A stretch of 42,813 nt of DNA from Candidatus Hydrogenedens sp. (GTDB taxonomy: Bacteria; Hydrogenedentota; Hydrogenedentia; Hydrogenedentales; JAEUWI01), in NCBI GenBank assembly GCA_016125095.1, contig WGMK01000010.1:395336-438148 (forward strand), given 5' to 3'. Both the position numbers and the translations under genes were made by a program. This document shows positions 18,439 through 26,847 of this stretch, in pieces. Position 1 is the stretch's first letter; each line of letters begins with the position of its first letter. The notes below the pieces were generated by a model, which had not been told where the DNA came from, searched no databases, and saw only the letters and a program-made list of their open reading frames with translations.

Positions 18439-18470
18439 CAGCCCCGCCGCACGTTCATGCGACGGGGCTG
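18439..18470. terminator. Probable terminator hairpin between convergent comEA-like and lipocalin genes
   Basis: A 12-bp inverted repeat (CAGCCCCGCCGC at 18439-18450 and its near complement at 18459-18470, one mismatch that is a G-U pair on the minus-strand RNA), with an 8-nt loop. It starts 4 bp after the comEA stop and serves two converging genes. No T-run follows on either strand, so it is a weak intrinsic terminator at best. Confidence 0.5.
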
Positions 18471-18514
18471 CCTGCATCGGGGAGGGGAGGGAAGGCGCTT
18501 GCGCGCCGGGAGAC

Positions 18515-19060
18515 TTACTCGACAATCGTGCCGGTCACGCGCAGCCGGCTGAGGTCGATATTTTTCGCTTCAAGCGCGGCGAGGATGGCGTCGTAGTCTG
18601 CGCGCTCGATGCTTCCTGAGCGGTACAAGACGAACAGCGACGACTGTCGGCTGTCGGTCACCACCGCATATTGGTACTCCTCATCCAAGAGCACGATCCA
18701 ATACTCGCCGGGGAAGAGTCCGCTGAAGGGGACCGAAGGAAAACTGACCGCGAGCTTCGAGTTCGTGGAAGCATCCACCACCCGGGCACTGCCTTCAATG
18801 CTCGTTTGCGGCCCGTTCAGCGAGCCCTCGAAGCCCCGGTTGACCACCTTCACCGTGCCATCTTCTCGCACGGTATATTCCGCGGTCACGCCGACAAGAT
18901 TTTCATTGAAGAACTGCGGATTGCTGGCGATCTCGTACCAAAGCCCCGCATACTGGTTGATGTCTACCGAGGCGACCGTCTCGGGCACGGGGCCGTAGCT
19001 CTGGCATCCGGCCAATATCAGAACCCCCGCGAGGGCAAGGGCACGCAAGGAATGTTTCAT
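18515..19060 (-). CDS. Lipocalin family lipoprotein (Blc-like)
   Basis: 181 aa from the ATG at 19060, with GGGAGA 7 bp upstream. Residues 1-18 are a lipoprotein signal with lipobox LAGC19. The mature part is a bacterial lipocalin: the GxW motif reads YAGLWYEIASNPQFF, then TAEYTVREDGTVKVVNRG, FPGEYWIVLLDEEYQYAVV and the final helix RADYDAILAALEAKNID. Blc-type proteins bind lysophospholipids or fatty acids at the outer membrane and are often stress-induced. Longer start choices upstream overlap the RNA element and are rejected. Its leader may be under control of the structured RNA and terminator at 19150-19329. Confidence 0.93.
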   Translation of the reverse strand: MKHSLRALALAGVLILAGCQSYGPVPETVASVDINQYAGLWYEIASNPQFFNENLVGVTAEYTVREDGTVKVVNRGFEGSLNGPQTSIEGSARVVDASTNSKLAVSFPSVPFSGLFPGEYWIVLLDEEYQYAVVTDSRQSSLFVLYRSGSIERADYDAILAALEAKNIDLSRLRVTGTIVE

Positions 19061-19070
19061 TTTCGGGTCT

Positions 19071-19092
19071 CCCATGTTCGTTGTTACATGGG
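19071..19092 (-). other. Hairpin overlapping the lipocalin ribosome-binding site
   Basis: Arms CCCATGT (19071-19077) and ACATGGG (19086-19092), 7-bp perfect, loop 8. On the minus strand the 3' arm runs into the GGGAGA ribosome-binding site, so folding could hide it. Confidence 0.4.
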
Positions 19093-19149
19093 AGGAAACC
19101 ACCGGCCGTCTCGATTTATTCCAACAAATATTAGACGAGACAGGAAGGC

Positions 19150-19329
19150 AAAAGGAAGGGGCGGCGGGGCTTGGGGTTCCCGCCGCCCATTTGCAGGGAG
19201 TGCTTGAAGCCCGATTCCGTGCTTTTAGGCGCAAGAGGGTCACGGAGTGAGTCGCCTTGAATGCTCAGTAGGCTGCGGTGAGCAATCACGCTTTACTCGG
19301 GCTGTCAGGTCCAAATGGCTCCAAACACC
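19150..19329 (-). ncRNA. Putative structured RNA of about 180 nt (sRNA, or leader of the lipocalin gene)
   Basis: This stretch has no gene but carries a complete transcription unit. A promoter stands just upstream (19336-19364). Its ends are complementary: CAAATGG (19312-19318) with CCATTTG (19187-19193), and inside it TCGGGCT (19297-19303) with AGCCCGA (19208-19214), each 7 bp. Within are two hairpins: TGCTCA/TGAGCA (19262-19267, 19279-19284) and AGGCG/CGCCT (19227-19231, 19253-19257), the latter capped by TCAC-GGA-GTGA. A GC-rich terminator closes it. Length and closed-end shape resemble 6S RNA, but no 6S sequence signature was recognised. Equally it may be a riboswitch-like leader, since the lipocalin start is about 90 bp further on. 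Confidence 0.5.
19159..19188 (-). terminator. Intrinsic terminator of the putative RNA
   Basis: Perfect 10-bp stem GGGCGGCGGG (19159-19168) and CCCGCCGCCC (19179-19188) with a 10-nt loop. On the minus strand the stem is followed by CTTCCTTTTGCC, a T-rich tail. Confidence 0.6.
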
Positions 19330-19335
19330 GACGTC

Positions 19336-19364
19336 AACTTAACACAACATATTGTGGATGTCAA
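19336..19364 (-). promoter_or_regulatory. Promoter of the putative RNA
   Basis: Minus strand: perfect TTGACA (19364-19359), 17-bp spacer, TAAGTT (19341-19336). Predicted start near 19329. Confidence 0.6.
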
Positions 19365-19582
19365 GCCCCGAATTTTTGCAGCTTTTTCTTGGTGATTTCC
19401 GCCTAATTGCGACGTTTCGGGTTCATCATCGTGAATGCTCACAAGATATTGTGTCCTGCAGGGCCCGAGTTTCCGGTGCCAAGACACCATATGTGGCGCT
19501 TATGCGATTCGAAGCAATCGATACATCGGCTTGGCCCGATGGACAGGTCTCGGGGATACCAACCTACCGTTCAGTAAATAGA

Positions 19583-19611
19583 TTGACATTCGGCAACATG
19601 AGATCTATACT
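19583..19611 (+). promoter_or_regulatory. Strong sigma70 promoter of the pnt operon
   Basis: Perfect TTGACA (19583-19588), 17-bp spacer, TATACT (19606-19611). The predicted start near 19618 gives a leader of about 144 nt before pntAA. The leader has complementary segments (CGTGCG/CGCACG around a GTCCCG-TCA-CGGGAC hairpin, about 19620-19668) but no riboswitch class was recognised. The bases between 19365 and 19582 show nothing else that can be supported. Confidence 0.8.
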
Positions 19612-19761
19612 CCGCGTTTATCGTGCGTTTTTCGGGCGAAAGTCCCGTCAGCGGGACGGCGCACGACTCCGATGGCGCGCCAGCGCTGCGGAACATCGGA
19701 CAACCACCCGGGCATCCAGGCAGGTCAATTGGGTGCGGTGCGTATCTAAGGAAGGTGAACG

Positions 19762-20907
19762 ATGGTGATCTTTGTACCGAAAGAGTCCCACGCCGGCGAG
19801 CCGCGCGTGCCGCTGCTTCCTGAAACGGTGAAGAAGCTGGCAGGCAAAGGCGCGGAACTGGTCATCGAGTCGGGTATGGGTTCCCCCTGCGGGCTGACCG
19901 ACGCGGCTTACGAGGCCGCTGGCGCGACCATCTCGACCGATCGCGCGGGCATGCTGGGCTCGGCGGACATGGTGCTGCGGCTGCGCAAGCCGGACATCGC
20001 GGAAATCGGCGCGCTCAAGCCGGGCTCCATTCATGTCAGCCACCTGGAGCCCTTCGAGTCGTTCGACCTGATTGACACCTTCGCCGCGCGCGGCGTGAGC
20101 ACCATCGCCATGGAGATGATTCCCCGCACGACACTCGCGCAAAAGATGGACGCGCTGAGCTCGCAGGCGAACCTGGCGGGTTATGTGGCGGTGCTGGAAG
20201 CGGCCACGCGCCTGAACATTGTATTCCCGATGATGATGACGCCGGCGGGCACGCTCAAGCCGGCGCGCGTGTTTATCATCGGCTGCGGCGTGGCGGGCCT
20301 GCAGGCCATCGCGACGGCCAAGCGCCTGGGCGCGCGCGTCGAGGCCTTCGACACCCGCCCGGTGGTGGAGGAGCAGGTGCAGAGCCTGGGCGCCAAGTTC
20401 GTGAAGGTGGACCTGGGCGAGACGGGCCAGACCAAGGATGGCTACGCCAAGGAGCTGACCGAGGAGCAGCGCGCGAAGCAGCGCGACGCGATGGCGAAGG
20501 TGATTGCAGAATCGGACGTGGTCATTACGACGGCGCAGGTCTTCGGCCGCAAGGCGCCGGTCATCGTGACCGAGGCGATGGTGCGGGCGATGCGGCCCGG
20601 CGCAGTGGTGGTGGACCTGGCCATCGAGACGGGCGGCAATGTGGAATGCGCCAAGCTCGGCGAGATCGTGGACATCGACGGGGTGCGGGTGCTGGGGCTG
20701 GAGAACCTGCCCGGCCACGTGGCGCTGCACGCGAGCCAGATGTACTCGGCGAACCTGGGCAACCTGATCGAGCATTTCTGGGACAAGGAGGCGAAGGTGA
20801 TGAAGCTGGACCTGAACGACGAGATCATGGCGGGCTGCCTGATTGTGCACGAGGGGCAGCTGCGGAACGAGATGCTGAAGAACGCGCGCGCTGCGGCCGG
20901 TGCCTGA
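19762..20907 (+). CDS. pntAA: NAD(P) transhydrogenase subunit alpha part 1 (soluble NAD(H)-binding)
   Basis: 381 aa, domain I of the proton-translocating transhydrogenase, facing the cytoplasm. It starts with the alanine dehydrogenase/PNT N-terminal motif (FVPKESHAGEPRVPLLPETV), then SSQANLAGYVAVLEAA, the Rossmann motif IIGCGVAGLQAIATAKRLGA and VEAFDTRPVVEEQVQSLGAKF. The region between 20400 and 20520 holds the expected Q/K-rich mobile loop (GYAKELTEEQRAKQ). AAGGAAGG precedes the ATG. It is split from the membrane part of alpha, as in Rhodospirillum-type three-subunit enzymes. The operon couples proton entry to hydride transfer from NADH to NADP+. Confidence 0.97.
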   Translation: MVIFVPKESHAGEPRVPLLPETVKKLAGKGAELVIESGMGSPCGLTDAAYEAAGATISTDRAGMLGSADMVLRLRKPDIAEIGALKPGSIHVSHLEPFESFDLIDTFAARGVSTIAMEMIPRTTLAQKMDALSSQANLAGYVAVLEAATRLNIVFPMMMTPAGTLKPARVFIIGCGVAGLQAIATAKRLGARVEAFDTRPVVEEQVQSLGAKFVKVDLGETGQTKDGYAKELTEEQRAKQRDAMAKVIAESDVVITTAQVFGRKAPVIVTEAMVRAMRPGAVVVDLAIETGGNVECAKLGEIVDIDGVRVLGLENLPGHVALHASQMYSANLGNLIEHFWDKEAKVMKLDLNDEIMAGCLIVHEGQLRNEMLKNARAAAGA

Positions 20908-20933
20908 GCGGACGCGCGAGAAGGAATACACTG

Positions 20934-21221
20934 ATGGAATTCATGCTGCTGTTGTTATTCACGTTCGTGCTGGCGATCTTCCTCGGCTTCGAACTGATCG
21001 TGAAGGTGCCCTCGCAGCTGCACACGCCGCTGATGTCGGGCGCGAACGCCATTTCGGGCATCACCATCGTGGGCGCGCTTATCGCTTCGGGCGAGAATCA
21101 CAGCGTGCTCTCCACCGCCCTGGGCGTGGCTGCGCTGGTCTGCGCGACGATTAACGTGGTGGGCGGCTACATGGTGACCAACCGCATGTTGTCGATGTTC
21201 AAGACGAAGGGGAGCAAGTAA
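20934..21221 (+). CDS. pntAB: NAD(P) transhydrogenase subunit alpha part 2 (membrane)
   Basis: 95 aa, three predicted membrane helices with the conserved loop HTPLMSGANAISGITIVGA, characteristic of the alpha-2 subunit. The longer open frame upstream overlaps pntAA and is rejected; AAGGAA lies just upstream of the ATG at 20934. The gap to pntAA is 26 bp and to pntB 3 bp. Confidence 0.96.
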   Translation: MEFMLLLLFTFVLAIFLGFELIVKVPSQLHTPLMSGANAISGITIVGALIASGENHSVLSTALGVAALVCATINVVGGYMVTNRMLSMFKTKGSK

Positions 21222-21224
21222 GCC

Positions 21225-22627
<1,403 letters not shown>

Positions 22628-22631
<4 letters not shown>

Positions 22632-24592
22632 GCGGACGGCGGCTGGCCAGCACCAGCCGCGTACGAGGCGGCGGCCTCGCGCACGATGCTCGAGGCGAGT
22701 TCCTGCTCGCCGAGCAGTACCGTGCCGCTATCGGCCAATAGCACCGTGTCCATTTCGCTGTGCGAGCGGATGATAATGCGGATGCCTGCATTCATGGCGC
22801 GGGCGTTGTCGGCAATTTGGCGCGCTTTCAGCGTGTCGGGCGTCGCGATGACCAGCACGGCGGCGCGCGCACAATGCGCCTGGGCAAGCACCAGGGGATT
22901 CGCGGCATCGCCCAGCACGGCCGGCTTGTCGAGCGCGCGAAGCTGCGCCACGATGCCGCGGTTCTGATCGGCGGCGACGTAGGGAATGCCGCGCTGCTCA
23001 AGCTGTTCCGCCACGAGCCGGCCTACTCTTCCGTAGCCTACGATCACTACGTGCCGCGACAAATATTTCTCGTCGGTCGTAAGCGGTAGCGCGGCGAGGG
23101 GCTCCGTATCCTCCTGCTGGCGGGGCGGCGGCAGCGCGGGGGAGAGGATGTGCGCGACGGCCTCGCGGAGACCATCGCTACGGCCGAACAAGAGCAGGGT
23201 ATCGTAGGGCTCGATGCGCGTGAGACCGCGCGGCACCACGAATTCCTCGCCGCGGCCGATGAGGAGGATGACCACTTCCGAGGGAATACCCAAGTCGGTG
23301 ATCTTGCATCCTGCCGCGGCCATGTCGGGAAGAACCTGCACTTCACGGGTGTCGCCTTGGGTCTGCCCTTTCCGCTCGATTTCCAGCTTGAATGCGGCGG
23401 GCGATTCCGCGGGCGCGTCCACCCCCAGCCAGCGCGCCACGTGCATCAGCAGGGAACCCTGGATTAGCACCGAAGTCAGCACCGTGAAAAATACGACGTT
23501 GAACACGAGGCTCGAGTTTTCGTATCCGGCGAGCAAGGGGAAGGTGGCCAATACGATGGGCACGGCACCGCGGAGGCCGGTCCATGCGACGAAGGCCTTC
23601 TCCTGCCGGGAGTATCGGCTGCCCCAAAGCGCCGCGGCCACGGCAATCGGGCGCGCGGCGAACATCAGAAACACGGCAACCAGCAAGGCCGGACCGGCGA
23701 CCGCGGGCAATTGCGACGGGAATACCAACAAACCCAGCACCAGGAACATGGTGATTTGCATGAGCCAGGCGAGACCATCGTGGAATCGGACCACCGAGCG
23801 CTTGTGGGTGAACTCGATCCCGTTCATCATTAGACCGCAGATGTAGACGGCGAGGAAGCCATTTCCGCCGAAGGTCTCGGCGGCTCCGAACGTGAGCAGC
23901 ACGAGGCTCAGGCTCAGCACGGGATAGAGGCCTTCCTGATCGAGCCGCACGCGGTTGAACAGGTAGGCGGCGAGCTTGCCGACCAACAGCCCCGCAGCAA
24001 TGCCGCCCGCCATATTCAGCGCGAACAAGGGCAGCAGGGTCGCCCAATTGAATTCGGGGGCAGTGATAAGCCGCGTGAGTCCGAGCGTTAGGAAAATGGC
24101 GACCGGGTCGTTGCTGCCGGATTCCAATTCGAGTAGCGACTTAAGGTTGCCCTTCAGGCCGATGCCGCGCCCGCGCAGCACGGAGAACACCGCGGCGGCA
24201 TCGGTCGATGAGATGATGGCGCCGATGAGGAACGAGGTGGTCGGCGGGAAACCGAGCGCGAGCCAGCCGAAGAGGCCGACAAGCGCGGCCGTGATCACCA
24301 CGCCTGCGGTCGAGAGCAGCGTACCGCGCAAAAGCACCGGCCGCATCAGCTGCCAGTTCGTGTCGATGCCGCCTGAAAACAGGATAAACGCCAAGGCCAC
24401 CGTGCCGACCAGATTGGCGGCAGCGGCGTTGTCGAAGGCGATACCGCCTGGGCCATCCGAGCCGGCGAGCATGCCGATGCCGAGAAAGAGCGCGAGCGCT
24501 GGGATGCCGAACCGGCTGGACAGTCGGCTGGCGACGATGCTCGAAAACACGAGCAGACCGGTGATTAAGAGCAAAGCGGGTACGTCGGGCAC
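22628..24592 (-). CDS. CPA1-type K+(Na+)/H+ antiporter with RCK (TrkA-C and TrkA-N) domains
   Basis: 654 aa from a GTG start. The first 400 residues form about 12 membrane helices of the NhaP2/CvrA group, with FSGGID (72-77), the ion-site region SSTDAAAVF with D131, and SGSNDP with N161-D162. A TrkA-C-like domain (about 420-490) is followed by a TrkA-N nucleotide-binding domain (about 510-650) with GYGRVGRLVAEQLEQ. CvrA itself lacks a TrkA-N domain, so this longer form is nearer the KefC/GerN-type regulated exchangers in regulation. It would exchange K+ or Na+ for protons under NAD(H) or nucleotide control. Ion choice is inferred. Confidence 0.9.
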
Positions 24593-24674
24593 GCCTGATA
24601 CTACTCCTGAACGGCGCCATTGCCGGAGGAATCATACACGCTGCCGACGACGCGTTGCAGCGCCCACCGCCTTG

Positions 24675-25139
24675 TTATAGCGTCTGGGCGAGTTCCTCGA
24701 GCTGGTCGGCGCATTTGCCCCAGCCTTCCTGGAAGCCCATCGCTTCGTGCTGCGCACAGTCTTCGGCGGTCCAGTGCCGGGCGCGCGCGGTGTAGTTGGT
24801 CGTGCCGTCGCCGTTGTCCTCGAAGGTGACGATGGCGGTGAAGAAGGGCTTGCCCGACGGCACCCACGCCTCGATGTAGGCGTCGGTGAACACCAGCCGT
24901 TCGTTGGGCACGACCTCCAGGTAGACGCCCCGATTCGGGTATTCGTTGCCGTCGGGATCGCGCATGACGATCAAGCTTGAGCCGCCCGGCCGCAATTCGG
25001 TCTGGACCTCGCCGATAGTCCATGGCCGCGGCACGAACCACTGCTTCATAAGTTCCGGATCCGTCCAGCATCGGTAGAGCTTGTCCGGGGTGGCGTTGAT
25101 CGTACGGTTCAGCACGAGTTCGTGTTCGGGGTTCGCCAT
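24675..25139 (-). CDS. SRPBCC / AHSA1-like protein
   Basis: 154 aa from the ATG at 25139 (AAGGAG 9 bp upstream). START-like helix-grip fold of the Aha1 C-terminal group: NRTINATPDKLYRCWTDPEL, then MKQWFVP, FEDNGDGTTNYTARARHW and the C-terminal helix GFQEGWGKCADQLEEL. Such proteins bind small hydrophobic ligands; function is unknown in most. It lies upstream of the antiporter gene on the same strand with an 82-bp gap. The frame extends upstream past this start without support. Confidence 0.88.
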   Translation of the reverse strand: MANPEHELVLNRTINATPDKLYRCWTDPELMKQWFVPRPWTIGEVQTELRPGGSSLIVMRDPDGNEYPNRGVYLEVVPNERLVFTDAYIEAWVPSGKPFFTAIVTFEDNGDGTTNYTARARHWTAEDCAQHEAMGFQEGWGKCADQLEELAQTL

Positions 25140-25185
25140 GTTCGAGGGCTCCTTGTTCCGTGGTGGACAGCACTGAGGACGCGAC

Positions 25186-25215
25186 ACAGTAGCGCTCACG
25201 TTCCTCACGGTGCAA
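25186..25215 (-). promoter_or_regulatory. Possible promoter of the SRPBCC gene
   Basis: Minus strand: TTGCAC (25215-25210), 18-bp spacer, TACTGT (25191-25186), about 46 bp before the start codon. Confidence 0.4.
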
Positions 25216-25298
25216 CTACGTCGCGGCGCAGGTTTTCCATGCGGTCTTCCGTGTGCCAGAATGCGGCCCGGGCATCATAGCCAACGGCGGGAGGCAGC

Positions 25299-26840
25299 AT
25301 GGCGAGCAACGGGCGCGGCAATCGATGGCGGCAAGAGGCCATGGTCTGGCTGCCGTTGGTCCTTTGCGCGTTGCTGCTCGCGTTCGCGGATTTCAGTCCC
25401 GGCAACCCGCTGATTACGCGGACGGCTGCAGTGGCGCTGCTCATGGCGGCCTGGTGGATTACCGGGGCGATTCCACTGGCGGCCACAGCGCTGCTTCCGG
25501 TTGCCCTGTTTCCCGTGCTGGGCATCATGAATGCCGCCGACGCCGCGTCGAACTATGTGAACGACATCATCTTCCTCTACATCGGCGGCTTTCTGGTGGC
25601 GCTGGCGATGCAGCGGTGGAACCTGCACCGGCGCATTGCGCTGGGCATGCTGCTGCTCTGCGGCACGCGGCCGCGCGCGCTGCTGGCGGGCTTCATGCTG
25701 CCCACGTTTTTCTTGTCCATGTTCATCAGCAATACAGCCACGACGATGATGATGGCGCCGATCGCCTTGGCCGTGCTGGCGGACCTGGAAGAGCGGGGGA
25801 GTGCCGGTGTGCGCGGCGGCTTCGGCGTCGGGCTGCTGCTGGCGATTGCCTACTGCGCGAGCATCGGCGGCACGGCGACGCTTATCGGCACCCCGCCGAA
25901 CCTCTCCTTCGCGCGCATACTGGAAATCACCTTTCCCGAGGCGCCGCACATCAGTTTCGCCCAGTGGTTCGTGTTCGGCTTTCCGCTGGCGGTTTCGATG
26001 GCCGTGCTGTTGTGGGCGCTCATTTCCTGGATGTACGCGCGCGGCGTGTCGGAGCCCTTCGACCGCCGGGTCATCGCCGGGCAATACCGCGCGCTGGGTC
26101 CCTGGAGCTTCGAACAGCGCGCCATGCTGCTGGCCTTTGGGGCGCTGGGCATCCTGTGGATGACGCGCTCGGATGTCGATCTCGGCGCGTTGCAGGTGCC
26201 CGGCTGGAGCACGCTCTTCGAGTACCCGGCCTATCTGCGCGACGGCACAGTCGCCATCGCGGTGGCGAGTATCCTGTTTCTGGTGCCCGCGCCCTCGGAG
26301 CCCGGACGGCGCCTGTTGGACTGGGACACCGCCAAGACCCTGCGCTGGGACATCGTGCTGCTTTACGGCGGCGGCTTCGCGCTGGCGAACGCGTTTGTCA
26401 CGTCGGGGCTCTCGGCCTGGCTGGGCGATGGCATGTCGGGCCTGGCCGGCCTGCCGCCGGTGGCCTTGGTGTTCACCCTGTGCCTCGGCATATCGCTCTT
26501 GACCGAGCTGACTTCGAACACCGCAACGACCGAGATGGCGCTGCCGATTCTGGCGGCGCTGGCAGTGGGTATCGGCGTGCATCCGCTATTGCTGATGCTG
26601 CCTGCCACCCTGGCCTGTTCCTGCGCGTTCATGCTGCCCGTGGCCACGCCGCCCAATGCGATAGTCTTCGGTGCGGGCAATCTGACCATTGCCCAGATGG
26701 CGCGCACGGGGTTCCTCTTGAACCTCGCGGCGGTGGTGCTGATTACCGCGCTGACCTTTCTACTCGGGCCGCTTGTGTTCGGCATCGGGGCGGGCGGCGG
26801 CATGCCCGAATGGGCCGTGCTCAGCGGCGGCGGACACTAG
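25299..26840 (+). CDS. DASS-family (SLC13-type) anion:Na+ symporter
   Basis: 513 aa with about 12 membrane segments. Both halves carry the family SNT signature: ISNTATTMMM with S144-N145-T146, and ELTSNTATTEMALPI with S406-N407-T408, and the hairpin partner TPPNLSFA/TPPNAIVFG motifs. This is the divalent anion/Na+ symporter fold used for dicarboxylates, citrate or sulfate. The substrate cannot be set from sequence alone; the SNT motif at both sites is the dicarboxylate-type. A GGGAGG site lies 4 bp before the ATG. The gene is tail to tail with the dockerin-tailed protein gene. Confidence 0.93.
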   Translation: MASNGRGNRWRQEAMVWLPLVLCALLLAFADFSPGNPLITRTAAVALLMAAWWITGAIPLAATALLPVALFPVLGIMNAADAASNYVNDIIFLYIGGFLVALAMQRWNLHRRIALGMLLLCGTRPRALLAGFMLPTFFLSMFISNTATTMMMAPIALAVLADLEERGSAGVRGGFGVGLLLAIAYCASIGGTATLIGTPPNLSFARILEITFPEAPHISFAQWFVFGFPLAVSMAVLLWALISWMYARGVSEPFDRRVIAGQYRALGPWSFEQRAMLLAFGALGILWMTRSDVDLGALQVPGWSTLFEYPAYLRDGTVAIAVASILFLVPAPSEPGRRLLDWDTAKTLRWDIVLLYGGGFALANAFVTSGLSAWLGDGMSGLAGLPPVALVFTLCLGISLLTELTSNTATTEMALPILAALAVGIGVHPLLLMLPATLACSCAFMLPVATPPNAIVFGAGNLTIAQMARTGFLLNLAAVVLITALTFLLGPLVFGIGAGGGMPEWAVLSGGGH

Positions 26841-26847
26841 GCCCGGT

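Noticed and set aside
19208..19303. 7-bp end stem resembling a tRNA acceptor stem
   Set aside because: The enclosed length is 96 nt, there is no T-loop (GTTCRANYC) and no plausible anticodon arm.
19352..19768. Open frame of 138 codons ahead of pntAA
   Set aside because: It covers the pnt promoter and leader, has no ribosome-binding site and resembles nothing.
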